Positions 43,677-53,337 of a DNA stretch of 64,000 nucleotides are shown piece after piece. Source of the DNA: DASQZK01 sp963763215 (lineage in GTDB: Bacteria > Bacteroidota > Bacteroidia > Bacteroidales > GCA-2748055); contig CAVXNX010000010.1 of NCBI GenBank assembly GCA_963763215.1, positions 1 to 64,000 of the forward strand. The letters run 5' to 3'. Position 1 is the stretch's first letter, and every line of letters begins with the position of its first letter. The notes beneath the pieces were generated by a model. That model was not told where the DNA came from, did no database searches, and was given only the letters and a program-made list of their open reading frames with translations. A program made the translations under genes and the position numbers.

Positions 43677-44250
43677 CTTTAAAGTTGACCGTACCCCTTG
43701 ATCCTTTCAGTTTCCACCTGGAGAACTGCTGGTTGGATTCAAAACCATCCTGACCGTAAAATGTTCCGTCTTCGGTTTCGATCCGTGAGAAGCTGTTGGA
43801 ATAGATCTGTTTTTTGTTCTGATCCCAGAAGAGCTCTTCGGTGTTGAGTTTTTCACCGGTCTTCAGGTTACTGGCCGTGACATTTCCCCGGGCTTCCCAG
43901 AGCTGGTCATCGGTATGGTAGATGGCATAATTGGCCCGGATCTCGGATTCCACGTTCAGGCTGTCATCATAGAAACGGACAAAAATGCCATCGGGAAATT
44001 CAATGTAAGGCTTCTCGACCTTGGTAAACTGACGGATGGTCCGGGCCGTGAGTCTCATCTGAACATAGCCTGAGTCGCTGTAGATGATTTCAACATTGTT
44101 GGCTGAAATCTCAGGCATTTCAGCTGAATTGGTGATCGAATTGATCTTCTGGATATCATTTTCACAGGAAACAAAAAGCAAAGAAACTCCTGTCACGAAC
44201 AGGAGTTTCAGTATGGATTTCAGTATATTTTGCCTGTGATCGTTCACCAT
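43645..44250 (-). CDS. lptC: LPS export component LptC
   Basis: A 201-residue LptC-like protein, the bitopic component linking the LptB2FG extractor to the periplasmic LptA bridge in lipopolysaccharide export. N-terminal hydrophobic segment SILKLLFVTGVSLLFVSC; here it ends in a possible lipobox (FVSC), common in Bacteroidota LptC. The beta-jellyroll shows as VEIIYSDSGYVQMRLTA, IEFPDGIFVRFYDDSLNVES, ANYAIYHTDDQLWEARGNVT and LFWDQNKKQIYSN, the typical LptC/OstA strand pattern. It follows the TPR gene by 3 bases and overlaps the small membrane gene downstream. Confidence 0.85.
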   Translation of the reverse strand: MVNDHRQNILKSILKLLFVTGVSLLFVSCENDIQKINSITNSAEMPEISANNVEIIYSDSGYVQMRLTARTIRQFTKVEKPYIEFPDGIFVRFYDDSLNVESEIRANYAIYHTDDQLWEARGNVTASNLKTGEKLNTEELFWDQNKKQIYSNSFSRIETEDGTFYGQDGFESNQQFSRWKLKGSRGTVNFKDEPADEQKNP

Positions 44251-44253
44251 CTG

Positions 44254-45603
44254 TTATCCTTTAGCCCTTGCGGTGGTCGTTTTATTGATCCAGCCTCCCA
44301 CGGTATAGGAATCGCCTTCACTGATCGACCGGAAGAAGAGCTCTTCCTTGGTGGGGAAATACTGGCTGTAATCGCTGATCAGCTGGTTGGCCTGGCTGGC
44401 TACGTTGGGATCGACGGCCTTAGCTTTCCGGAACATATCCACAGCTACCCAGTAGGCGGTTCTGCGTTCAAATTCATCGCCCAGGGAATTGTTCCCGGAA
44501 ACATAAGCTTTACCGAGAAGGATATAGGGATCTCCCCAGTCGGGTTTCAGTTCGATGGCCTTGCTGGCATAATTGGCGGCTTCCTGGGGTTTGTTCATAT
44601 TCAGAGTGATCGCGCCGAGCTCATAATAATAATTGGCCTTATCGTTATCATTGGTGGCCTTCCCGATGGCTTCCAGGTAGTATTTGCTGGCTTTATCCCA
44701 TTCTTCCTTTTTGAGGAACAGTCGTGCAAGGTTGTAGGCTGCGTCTGCCGAAGGATCCATGTTGTATAGCTGCTCAGAGGTTTTGACGTAAAGCGGAAGA
44801 TCCTGACAATCGGCGTCGTTCATGAAGCCCATAATGAGTGTGAGAAAATCTTTATTATCCTTGTTTTCGTCGTATTTCGGGCCAAAAATATTGTTGATGG
44901 CATCGCAGGTCAGGACTTTTGCATCTTTGAGATTCTGGTCGATGGCTTCACGGGCCAGCTTGGTCCGTGAATTCGGACTTTTGGCCAGCTGGCTGTCCAG
45001 GATTTTGGACACGGTGACGTAATCGTTGATGACCGTTTCATTATCGAGATCCCCGTTGACAAAGAGGGTGATACCGGCCGACATGAACGTGGTCAGCACG
45101 ACAGGGCTGGATTTCATCTTTTCGATATCGATGGATTCCTTGAGCAGATCGTACCCTTCCTTGATATACTTTTCACCTTCCTGGCGCTTGAAACGCAGAA
45201 GATCAACCCCTTTCCGTCCGAGAACATCCCCGCGGCTGGCCGGGAAATACTGCATCCTTTTGTCGTAGATCATCATCATGGTGTCGGCATAAGCAGACTT
45301 CACGGCAGGATCGTTGCTCCTTTCCAGGAAGGCCCTGTACATGTTCACACCGTAAGCATAAAGGCTTTCCCTGGATTCGGGGCACTCGTTGTAAACGATT
45401 CTCCAGGGATTGATGGCATCATCGTAGTTCTTGTGCTTATAGAACTCGTAATACAACGACAGGTTTTTAAGGCAGGTCTCATTATTTTGCCAGTCACCGC
45501 TGTCCTTGGGCTCGGCGATGTTCTCCTCCTGGGAAAACGCCGGTACTGCCAGCAAAATAGCGAATATCGCAATGAGTACGGTTTTAAATCCTTTTGTTTT
45601 CAT
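44254..45603 (-). CDS. Secreted tetratricopeptide repeat protein
   Basis: A 449-residue periplasmic or outer-membrane-facing TPR protein. Signal peptide FKTVLIAIFAILLAVPAFS then QEEN. An N-terminal helical region with YYEFYKHKNYDDAINPWRIV is TPR-like. Clear TPRs at about 285-390: AAYNLARLFLKKEEWDKASK, NYYYELGAITLNMNKPQEAA, PYILLGKAYVSGNN. It lies between the barrel gene and lptC, an order I know as recurrent in Bacteroidota, which suggests a role in envelope assembly. Exact function is not established. Confidence 0.8.
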   Translation of the reverse strand: MKTKGFKTVLIAIFAILLAVPAFSQEENIAEPKDSGDWQNNETCLKNLSLYYEFYKHKNYDDAINPWRIVYNECPESRESLYAYGVNMYRAFLERSNDPAVKSAYADTMMMIYDKRMQYFPASRGDVLGRKGVDLLRFKRQEGEKYIKEGYDLLKESIDIEKMKSSPVVLTTFMSAGITLFVNGDLDNETVINDYVTVSKILDSQLAKSPNSRTKLAREAIDQNLKDAKVLTCDAINNIFGPKYDENKDNKDFLTLIMGFMNDADCQDLPLYVKTSEQLYNMDPSADAAYNLARLFLKKEEWDKASKYYLEAIGKATNDNDKANYYYELGAITLNMNKPQEAANYASKAIELKPDWGDPYILLGKAYVSGNNSLGDEFERRTAYWVAVDMFRKAKAVDPNVASQANQLISDYSQYFPTKEELFFRSISEGDSYTVGGWINKTTTARAKG

Positions 45604-45618
45604 GGCTCTTTCAGTATG

Positions 45619-46945
45619 TTAATCAAATTTTCTTTTGAAAAACCAGAAATCGTGCATCACGAGGCTGAAATTGACAATTCCGTAGTTTTCCTTTATCAGA
45701 TTATTATTCAACGTTCCTCTTTGACCAAGAACCACACCCAGGTTAAAAGTGGTTTTCGTGTTTTTGAACGGTAAACCTATACCAAAAGTTATGCCATAAT
45801 CATTGATCTGGTCACCGCGGATCTGAATGTAGCTGTTGGTGTAATACCCACCGAGCCTGTACCGCACGTGATTCAGATATCCTTTCAGGGCCGCCTGGTT
45901 GGGTAGATATTCGACCCCGAATTTCATGGATGAGGAGTTGACCAGGGAATCTGATCTTCCGAGGATCCGGCTGTTGCTCCATCGCTGTTGATTGTAATCC
46001 CCGGTCACGGTCAGTTTGTTCCTGATCCCAAAAGCGAGTCCGACACCCATATTCTGCGGGTAGGTCACCGGTCCGGAATGGGTGTTATCGATGAGGTTCT
46101 GGACCGGATTGACCGGAATGATCACGTAGCTGGTGTCGGTATCCGAAAAGACCGTGTCGGCAATGGTGGTCCCGCTTCCCGGGAATGTGTTCGTTACCGT
46201 GTAGGTCTGGGTGGTTTTCAGGTTTGTTTCATTGTTGAAGACGGCCCCGAGGGTGACGAAATACTTGTCGGCGAACGTTTGATCGTACTGCAAGCCGAGG
46301 TTGAACACGATGCCTCTGATGTTGTCCCTCAGTTCAAACTGTGTGGTCGAGAAGGCCACATCATTGGTGAATTCGGCTCTCTGTTTATTGTCGATGAAGC
46401 CGAAGAGGGTCGACATGTTCACGCCCAGGGAAAGATGCTTGAAAAGCAGGATGGATGATCCCAGGAAGAAATTGTTAAGACCACCGTTCCCATTGTAATA
46501 GTAATCGACATTCCCGATATTGGCCAGGTTTTTCTGTTCGAAAATGTTATAGCCCACGGAGCTGAACGGGGTGATGCCGGCCGCTGCCTTCCACCACCGG
46601 GTGACGGGAAAGCCGATGGCAAGATGCTGAATATTGAAATTATTGAGTTTTGTCCGGGCCTGGTCGGATCGATATGTTGTACTGGTACCGGCAATCCCGA
46701 AATCGAAAATAAAGGAATTGGTATCGATGGCCGTATAGGCAGCCGGGTTGATATAGTTGATCTGCTCGTTGGAGCGCAGTGCCACCCCGGCCGTTCCCAT
46801 GGCTGAATTCTGACCTAACCCGGTTTTGGATAACTGCCCGATCCCGAAATCGGGAATAGGGTGAATAGGTATTGATCTGGGTAAAGGCGTTCAGGGAAAA
46901 CATGACCAGAGCCATCCCCAGCAGGTATTTCAGTTTATTTAGCAT
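45619..46945 (-). CDS. Outer-membrane beta-barrel protein of the coaX-lptC block (one frameshift)
   Basis: About 440 residues. Signal peptide KLKYLLGMALVMFSLNAFT then QINTYSPYSRFG. The mature start SPYSRFGIGQLS and AMGTAGVALR with NPAAYTAID are typical of the FadL/OMPP1-like or PorV-like barrels of Bacteroidota. Amphipathic strands continue to a C-terminal aromatic strand ending in FWFFKRKFD. One base change near 46855 joins the signal segment to the barrel. Its start overlaps the coaX stop by 11 bases, and the TPR gene follows after 15 bases, so it is cotranscribed with both. It may be a transporter or an assembly factor. Confidence 0.75.
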
Positions 46946-47663
46946 TATAATCCAATATTCGGTTAAGTCCGATGAGATTCAAATTAGAATCCACAAAGAT
47001 GGAATAATTTAGTTTTTTATCAAAGTATTTCGCATCGCCCCCGGTTAAAATTATCTGCAAATCATGGTAGATGCGGTCGATTCTTTCGATATAACCTTCC
47101 AGTTCAAACACGATGCCGTTCAGGATCCCCGACCGGATCGCCTCTTCTGTTCGCTTTCCCAGGAAGGGTGTGTCACCTTCCAGGCCGACCAGGGGCAGCC
47201 GGCTGGTGAACGTATTCAGAGCCCTGGCCCTCGTCAGGGCACCCGGTGAGATGTTCCCGCCAATAAATTCCTCCCTTCCGGTGACCATATCGATGGTGAT
47301 GGCCGTACCGGCATCGATAATGAGAACGTTCCGGCCGGGGAAAATAGTATATGCCCCCACGGCATCTGCGATCCGGTCATAGCCGAGGGTAGAGGGAGTC
47401 TCGTACAGGTTGGCGAGGGGCACAGGCGTGTCGTGGCCCAGTTCCAGGCACAATCCGACCGACCGGAAAAGAAAATCGCGGATTTCGTCAGAGCGGCCGG
47501 TCACGGAAGAAATAATGGCCCGGTCGGTCCCGGGATAAGTGGTCAGGATGTCTTCCAGGTCAGACAGGGTCAGTTTCACATCCCGGCGGCACATCAGCGC
47601 TTCGCCACCGGAAAAGACGGCGGTTTTTGTCGCTGTATTGCCAAAATCAATAACGAGATTCAT
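46935..47663 (-). CDS. coaX: Type III pantothenate kinase
   Basis: Pantothenate kinase, first step of coenzyme A synthesis, 242 residues, cytoplasmic. Family motifs are clear: MNLVIDFGNTATKTAVF (phosphate loop of the ASKHA fold), YDRIADAVGA, LIIDAGTAITIDMV, FIGGNISPG and LTGGDAKYF. I choose the ATG at 47663 because it opens the DFGNT motif; 32 extra codons upstream are not conserved. The stop overlaps the barrel start. A -7-like element at 47710 sits 47 bases upstream, after the terminator that closes the division cluster, so coaX begins a new transcription unit. Confidence 0.92.
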   Translation of the reverse strand: MNLVIDFGNTATKTAVFSGGEALMCRRDVKLTLSDLEDILTTYPGTDRAIISSVTGRSDEIRDFLFRSVGLCLELGHDTPVPLANLYETPSTLGYDRIADAVGAYTIFPGRNVLIIDAGTAITIDMVTGREEFIGGNISPGALTRARALNTFTSRLPLVGLEGDTPFLGKRTEEAIRSGILNGIVFELEGYIERIDRIYHDLQIILTGGDAKYFDKKLNYSIFVDSNLNLIGLNRILDYNAK

Positions 47664-47709
47664 CCTGTCCGGTTTAATGCCGGGTATCCTTCCGGCGCAT
47701 TTCCAGCTG

Positions 47710-47717
47710 CAAAAATA
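47710..47717 (-). promoter_or_regulatory. Candidate -7 element for the coaX operon
   Basis: TATTTTTG followed by CAGC on the minus strand, the same form as the rRNA -7 boxes, 47 bases before coaX. No -33 TTTG is obvious. Confidence 0.5.
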
Positions 47718-47766
47718 GGAAATATGCGGGAATGAAGCATCATCCCGGCCTGAGGACATTGACTAC

Positions 47767-47797
47767 AAAAAGGGCGGAAGCCGGTTCCGCCCTTTTT
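47767..47797. terminator. Rho-independent terminator, probably bidirectional
   Basis: AAAAAGGGCGGAA (47767-47779) pairs with TTCCGCCCTTTTT (47785-47797) around a short loop, with A and T runs on both sides. It separates the yqeY end of the division cluster from coaX. Confidence 0.85.
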
Positions 47798-47857
47798 GCG
47801 ACAGGATCATGTGAAGTTGTCACATCCTTTTTTCTCTGTTCATCGGATCAATTACAC

Positions 47858-48313
47858 TCAGGATAATAATTTACGAACAATGCCGGAAATGGTCTTTCCA
47901 TCGGCCCTTCCGGCCAGATCTTTGGTGGCCCTGCCCATGACCATCCCCATATCCTTCATCCCCGTGGCACCGGTCTCCCTGATCACATTGGCCACATATG
48001 CCTCGATATCGGCCTCACTCATTGGCTCGGGCAGGTAAGCCTCGATGAATGAAGCCTCCAGAAGCTCTTTATCGGCAAGATCCTGCCGTCCCTGCTCCCC
48101 GTAAATGATGGCCGATTCTTTCCTCTGCTTGATCAGTTTCTGCATCAGCCTGATCTCCTCCTCACTGGTGAGCACGGATCCTGCGCCCTTATTGCTGCGT
48201 TCGAGGGTAAAAGCGGTTTTCACCGCACGGAGCGTTTCCAGCAGGTCCTTCTGCCTGTCTTTCATGGCCTGCTTCAGGTCCTCACTGATTTTTTCGCTGT
48301 AAGTCATCGTCAT
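47858..48313 (-). CDS. GatB/YqeY domain protein
   Basis: A 151-residue YqeY-type protein, a helical domain related to the tRNA-binding tail of GatB. Visible motifs: LKQAMKDRQKDLLETLRAVK, SAIIYGEQGRQDLADKE, SFIEAYLPEPMSEADIE and GMKDMGMVMG, ending in SGIVRKLLS. Stand-alone YqeY proteins are widespread, and their role (possible tRNA amidotransferase link) is uncertain. It starts 14 bases after ftsZ and is the last gene of the division cluster before the 47767 terminator. Confidence 0.88.
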   Translation of the reverse strand: MTMTYSEKISEDLKQAMKDRQKDLLETLRAVKTAFTLERSNKGAGSVLTSEEEIRLMQKLIKQRKESAIIYGEQGRQDLADKELLEASFIEAYLPEPMSEADIEAYVANVIRETGATGMKDMGMVMGRATKDLAGRADGKTISGIVRKLLS

Positions 48314-48327
48314 GTTTTTTTCTAGTT

Positions 48328-49797
48328 TCAGTCGACATTATCATGCAGATAGGAATTATCCTCCCGGAGTTTGGGCCCGCCTTTATCCTCATCCTCCGTC
48401 AGCTTATATTTGGAGACATTGGACTCCTCAGAGGGTTTTTCAGGTTTGATAGCAATTTTCTTCCGCAGATAGGCCGGTTCATTTTCAAGCTGTTCGATGG
48501 TATCATTTTCACTGGCAGGATTATATCCGGCCTGCTTCAGCCGTTCCTGCACTTCCTTGAGCCGTTTGACCCTCTCCTCCCGCTTTTTGGGATCATCCTT
48601 CTCTCCATGGCGGGCTTTTTTGCCATCCTCATAAAGAATGTACTGTTCCGGCCCTTCCTCTTTGCCGAGGAAGTTGATCGTCCCCTGGAGGATATGATCT
48701 TTCCCGTCCGGTTTATCCCTGACTTCAAATTCCCCCGATACCGAGGTCACCTCGGTGGTTTTCATGTTATCACGAAGGGGATATTTATCATAATGCTTTT
48801 TGGCCGCATAAAGTTCAGGGATGCTGTTGGTGCCGAAGCCGGTGGCGATGATGGTTACGCTGACGGAATCGCCGAGAGATTCATCGGTTCCGGTGCCCCA
48901 GATCACCAGTGCGCTCTTGTGGCCGGCCTGGTTGACATAGTCGGTGATCTCCCCGACCTCGTCCATGCTGATCTCTTCGGTTCCCGAGGTGATATTCAGC
49001 AGGATGCTTTTGGCCCCGGTGATGTCGTTATTGTTGAGAAGCGGAGAGGTCAGGGCATCCTCGATGGCTCTCACGGCACGGTCCTCGCCATTGGCCACTC
49101 CCGATCCCATAATGGCCACACCGCTGTCGGTCATCACCGTCTGCACATCGGCGAAGTCAACATTGATGTAACCATGGACGGTGATGATCTCGGCAATACC
49201 TTTGGCGGCGGTAGCCAGGACATCATCAGCCTTGGAAAAGGCATGCGAGATTTTCAGGTTACCGTAGATCTCCCTGAGTTTTTCATTGTTGATCACAAGC
49301 AGGGAATCCACATACTTCTGCATCTCGTTGATCCCTTCGATCGCCTGGTTGATCCGTTGCTGTCCCTCGAACGCGAAGGGGATGGTCACTATGGCAACAG
49401 TGAGAATTCCGAGTTCGCGGGCCGTTTTGGCAATCACCGGAGCGGCGCCTGTTCCGGTGCCACCTCCCATGCCGGCGGTGATGAAGACCATTTTTGTATT
49501 TCCCGAGAGGACTTCCTTGATCCTGTCGATGTTCTCAAGGGCCGCTTCCCTGCCGATATCGGGCTTGTTACCGGCACCCCGGCCCTCGGTGAGAGATTCG
49601 CCAAGCTGAATCTTTACCGTCACCGGACTGTTCAGCAAAGCCTGGGCATCGGTGTTGCACACGACAAAGTTCACATCCTTGATGCCTTTGTTATACATAT
49701 GATTTACTGCGTTGCTCCCGCCACCGCCGACGCCGACCACCTTAATGATGGATGACTGTTCAACCGGCAAATCAAAATTCATCAGATCTTCCGCCAT
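48328..49797 (-). CDS. ftsZ: Cell division protein FtsZ
   Basis: The tubulin homologue forming the division ring, 489 residues. GTPase core (about 15-320): VVGVGGGGSNAVNHM, the tubulin signature GMGGGTGTGAAPVIA (about residue 110), NVDFADVQTVM and the T7 loop with NNDITGAKSILLNIT. A long charged linker (about 330-470) is typical of Bacteroidota FtsZ, including IEQLENEPAYLRKK. The C-terminus ends in DNSYLHDNVD, an unusual tail in place of the common DIPTFLR-type peptide. It follows ftsA by 48 bases. The frame is intact. Confidence 0.96.
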   Translation of the reverse strand: MAEDLMNFDLPVEQSSIIKVVGVGGGGSNAVNHMYNKGIKDVNFVVCNTDAQALLNSPVTVKIQLGESLTEGRGAGNKPDIGREAALENIDRIKEVLSGNTKMVFITAGMGGGTGTGAAPVIAKTARELGILTVAIVTIPFAFEGQQRINQAIEGINEMQKYVDSLLVINNEKLREIYGNLKISHAFSKADDVLATAAKGIAEIITVHGYINVDFADVQTVMTDSGVAIMGSGVANGEDRAVRAIEDALTSPLLNNNDITGAKSILLNITSGTEEISMDEVGEITDYVNQAGHKSALVIWGTGTDESLGDSVSVTIIATGFGTNSIPELYAAKKHYDKYPLRDNMKTTEVTSVSGEFEVRDKPDGKDHILQGTINFLGKEEGPEQYILYEDGKKARHGEKDDPKKREERVKRLKEVQERLKQAGYNPASENDTIEQLENEPAYLRKKIAIKPEKPSEESNVSKYKLTEDEDKGGPKLREDNSYLHDNVD

Positions 49798-49845
49798 GGC
49801 TTTGATATTAATTTCGGTTCAAATTCGTGTTCACGTGAAATGACA

Positions 49846-51165
49846 TTACATCGTGGCACTGTCTTCATCAAAAATATCGGTGATGACATTCTTCAGCGAT
49901 TCGAAGATCCTGCCACCCGAGAGAAATTTCTTTTCCTTGATCTTTCCTTCAGTCTCCGGGGCTCTGGCTGCCTGGCCATCCTCAACACCCGTTTGCTCAT
50001 GATGTTCCTGGAGATAATCGTAACCTTTCAGCAACAACCCGATACTCGTCGAATACATGGGCTGGTTGATCTCTTCCTTCGCCTCTGCCGCCAGCCGCTC
50101 ATTGGGAAAACCGATCCTGACGTCCATCCCGGTCTTAAATTTTACCAGCTGCGGAAGATGCCTCAGCATGGCACCGCCTCCGGTGAGCACGATCCCGGCA
50201 GAAAGCTTATCCATAAATCCGGAATTTTCGATTTCGTACATGACCGCATCGATGATCTCTTCCATGCGCGACTGGATGATATAGGCCAGGCTTTTAAAAC
50301 TGATCTCCTTGGGTTCGCGGCCGCTGATGCCCGGAATGGTGACCACCTTGTCTTCCTGGGCGAGATCGCCGAGGGCCGATCCGAACTGAACCTTGAGCGA
50401 TTCGGCCTGACGCTGGAGGATGGAGCACCCTTCCTTGATATCCCGCGTCACGACATTACCCCCGAAGGGGATGACGGCCGTATGCCGGATAATGTCGTCA
50501 TAATATACGGCCACATCGGTGGTGCCACCGCCGATGTCAACGAGAGCCACCCCGGCTTCCTTTTCATCGCCCGTCAGCACGGCCTCGCTCGAAGCCAGCG
50601 GTTCCAGGATCAACTGTTTTACATTCAGTCCGACCCGGTTAATGCATTTTTCAATATTGCGTGCCGACGCCATCTGGCCGACCACGATGTGGAAATTGGC
50701 CTCAAGGCGTTTTCCCGACATGCCCACCGGATTCTTTACGCCGGTTTCACTGTCGACAATGAAGTTCTGCGGAAGAACATGAATGATCTCCTCCCCCACA
50801 TCGACAGGTATTTTGTACATGTCTTCGACCAGCTTCCGGATGTCGTTGCGCGTGATTTCTTCCTCATAGGAATCCCGGTTGATATACCCGCGGTTCCTGA
50901 TGGATTTGATGTGCTGACCGGCAATACCGACAAAGACATCGCCAAAACGGATCCCCGACATCGTCCGGGCATCCCTGACCGTCGACTCGATGGCATTGAC
51001 AGTCTCCTCGATATTCAGGACGACACCGCGTTTTACCCCTTTCGATGCGGTCTTGCTGATGCCCAGCACTTCAAGGCGCTGATTTTCATTGATACGACCC
51101 ACGAGGGTCACGATTTTGGTCGTACCAATGTCAATTGCCGCAACAATTTGATCTTTTTGTGCCAT
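49846..51165 (-). CDS. ftsA: Cell division protein FtsA
   Basis: Actin-like division protein that tethers FtsZ to the membrane, 439 residues. ASKHA motifs: VAAIDIGTTKIVTLVG (phosphate 1), VALVDIGGGTTDVAVYY (phosphate 2) and GIVLTGGGAMLRHLP (adenosine). The SHS2 (1C) insertion contains VFVGIAGQHIKSI. The C-terminal part has RIFESLKNVITDIFDEDSAT; its amphipathic stretch FESLKNVI is the likely membrane helix. It starts 4 bases after the corrected ftsQ stop. Intact. Confidence 0.95.
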   Translation of the reverse strand: MAQKDQIVAAIDIGTTKIVTLVGRINENQRLEVLGISKTASKGVKRGVVLNIEETVNAIESTVRDARTMSGIRFGDVFVGIAGQHIKSIRNRGYINRDSYEEEITRNDIRKLVEDMYKIPVDVGEEIIHVLPQNFIVDSETGVKNPVGMSGKRLEANFHIVVGQMASARNIEKCINRVGLNVKQLILEPLASSEAVLTGDEKEAGVALVDIGGGTTDVAVYYDDIIRHTAVIPFGGNVVTRDIKEGCSILQRQAESLKVQFGSALGDLAQEDKVVTIPGISGREPKEISFKSLAYIIQSRMEEIIDAVMYEIENSGFMDKLSAGIVLTGGGAMLRHLPQLVKFKTGMDVRIGFPNERLAAEAKEEINQPMYSTSIGLLLKGYDYLQEHHEQTGVEDGQAARAPETEGKIKEKKFLSGGRIFESLKNVITDIFDEDSATM

Positions 51166-51169
51166 AGTG

Positions 51170-51956
51170 TTATCTTTTAGTGCAGATTACTTGATTTTTG
51201 TATTTCAGATTGATTTTTTCATACCCGTTCCAGCCTTCGTATTTCAGCCCGTCCTGGTACAGGATTTTCAGCTTCCTGAACTTCCCCGGGAAATCCGTCT
51301 GCATCGCCGAGGATAATCTGGTGCGCGCCTACTCTCGGGATCACTTCGAAATCCCCATCCCTGTCGTAATAGATCTGGACGATCTGCGACCGCCAGAAGC
51401 TGTCTTTTGAAATGAAAGCGGCCAGATTGAGGGCTCCGAGCCATTCGCTGTATTTGGCATTTTCGCTGATACTGTCGATTATGGCGGCGTTTTTCAGATC
51501 GGTATCCTCAGTGAAATATCCATTGGCAATGAGGATATGCGGGGTGAAATTTCCCCTTGCCGGGAGGATGTACCCCTCTTTGTCAAGATAATAGCTGTTC
51601 TGCGAGCGGGTGATGATCCTCACCACCGGTTTGCGCTGGGTGATATCCACTTCCATCACACCGTCCACGCTGGAATATATCTCGGCTTTCCTGATGTAGG
51701 ACTTTTTCATGAGGGCCCTTTCCAGCGCCCGGGTATTGATCTCGTTCACCGGATAGCCCAGGATATGGTTACCCTCACTCATCAGGATCTTTTCAATATC
51801 GGCTTTCTTGTAAAACCCGCTGTTCAGGGTATCGAACAGATTGATCCTCACCTCCCGGCATACGGTTTTCGCATTGCGTGCGGCCGAGAAACTCAGGGCG
51901 ACGAACATGTAGGCCAGCAAGCCTGCGATGACGATGATATTGAATGCCTTTTTCAT
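51170..51956 (-). CDS. ftsQ: Cell division protein FtsQ (one frameshift)
   Basis: Bitopic divisome protein, about 262 residues. ATG at 51956 gives a short cytoplasmic start, TM (AFNIIVIAGLLAYMFVALSF) and a POTRA-type domain (VREVRINLFDTLNSGFYKK-like region to about residue 110). The FtsQ domain follows (VDITQRKPVVRIITRSQNSY, GYILPARGNFTPHILIANGY). The open frame as written stops at 51219 with LERV. One base change near 51285 gives the conserved tail LKYEGWNGYEKINLKYKNQV and a stop at 51170-51172, which I take as the true end. The start overlaps murC by ATGA. Confidence 0.85.
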
Positions 51957-53337
51957 CTTTTTCCCTCCTGTAACAGGTTCTTCAAAGGTTCGACCAGTCT
52001 GATCGATGTCGCCGGCTCCCATGGTCAGGAGAACCTCAGGGTTAAGTTCGCCGATAACCTCCATCAGCTGTGTTTTTGAACACCGGATCTTTTCGCCGGT
52101 ATTGCTCAAGGTTATCGAAGATCAGTTCAGGGCCGACACCGGCAATGGGCGCTTCCCTGGCCGGATAGATATCGAGGAGGATGACATCGTCGAGTGCGGA
52201 GAGGCTCCGGGCGAACTCCGCGGCGAAATCCCTCGTGCGGGTGTAAAGGTGAGGCTGAAAAATGCCGGTGAGGCGCTTTCCGGGGAGAGCTTCCCTGACC
52301 GAGGTGATAAAGGCTCTCAACTCCTCGGGATGGTGGGCGTAATCGTCAATGAAAATGACCGGCGGTTCCTCCAGGATGACATCAAAGCGCCTTTTGATCC
52401 CGGTATAACCGGATATCCCCCTCCTGATCCCCTCGTCGGGTGCACCCGCCAGCCAGGCCAGGGCACATGCCGCCACGGCGTTTTCCAGGTTCACCCTGCC
52501 GTAAACACCCAGAGAAAGCCCGTCGATCACTCCCCCGGGCGTGTGGAGGCTGAACCGGTACCGGAAACCTTCACGGACAATGTTGAGGGCGTGAAAATCA
52601 GCGTCCCCGTCCAGGGCGTAGGTAAAAACTCCGGCAGGGATTTCCGGATCCAGGGGAAGTCCGCGTTTCACCAGGAGCTTCCCGCCTTCATGGATTTGCG
52701 AAATGAACCGGGCAAATGTTTCCAGGAGGGCTTCATGACTGCCGTAAATGTCAAGATGGTCGGCGTCCATGGCGGTCACCACGGCCATCTCCGGGTAAAG
52801 CCTCAGGAAGGAACGGTCGAACTCATCGGCTTCAACAACGACGAGATCGGACCCAGGCTGAACAACCACATTGGAGCCGAGATTCTTGCTGACACCCCCG
52901 AGAAAAGCGCTGGTTTTTGGACCCGCGGTATTCAGGATATGGGTGAGCATGCCCGATATCGTCGTTTTCCCGTGCGTTCCGGCCACGGCAATGACGCGCT
53001 TGTCGCTTACGACTTCACCCAGTGCTTCGGAACGTTTGAGGATCCTGAACCCCCCTTCCCTGAAAAAGGCAAGCTCTCCAAGTTCGGGAGGGACGGCCGG
53101 AGTATAAACCACCAGTGTTCCTTCCGGAGAGCGAAAGGCCGCAGGAATGGCCGTCAAGTCGTCCCGGAAATGGACGTCCATGCCTTCCCGCGCAAGCTGA
53201 CCGGTCAGCGGGGTGGAGACGCGGTCGTAACCGGCCACCCCGAGGCCCAGGGCATGGAAATACCTGGCCAGGGCACTCATCCCTATGCCGCCGATACCTA
53301 TGAAATACACCCGTTGTATGTCGGCTTGCCTTGTCAT
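51953..53337 (-). CDS. murC: UDP-N-acetylmuramate--L-alanine ligase MurC (frameshifted)
   Basis: Adds L-Ala to UDP-MurNAc, about 460 residues. N-terminal Rossmann part VYFIGIGGIGMSALARYFHA, ATP loop VAGTHGKTTISGML (about residue 117), AFLGGVSKNLGSN, DADHLDIYG, and ligase domain 3 with GYTGIKRRFDVI, DDYAHHPEELRAFI and FQPHLYTRTRDFAAEFA. The frame ends early at 52042, but one base change near 52085 leads to PEVLLTMGAGDID. A second near 51998 gives LVEPLKNLLQEGKR and TGA at 51953. That stop overlaps the ftsQ ATG (ATGA), as expected for a coupled cluster. The start overlaps the murG stop by 4 bases. Confidence 0.92.

Noticed and set aside
48343..51180. Long plus-strand open frames (470 and 446 codons) opposite ftsZ and ftsA
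   Set aside because: They mirror the codon structure of conserved minus-strand genes, have no known motifs, and arise from high-GC third positions in the antisense frame.
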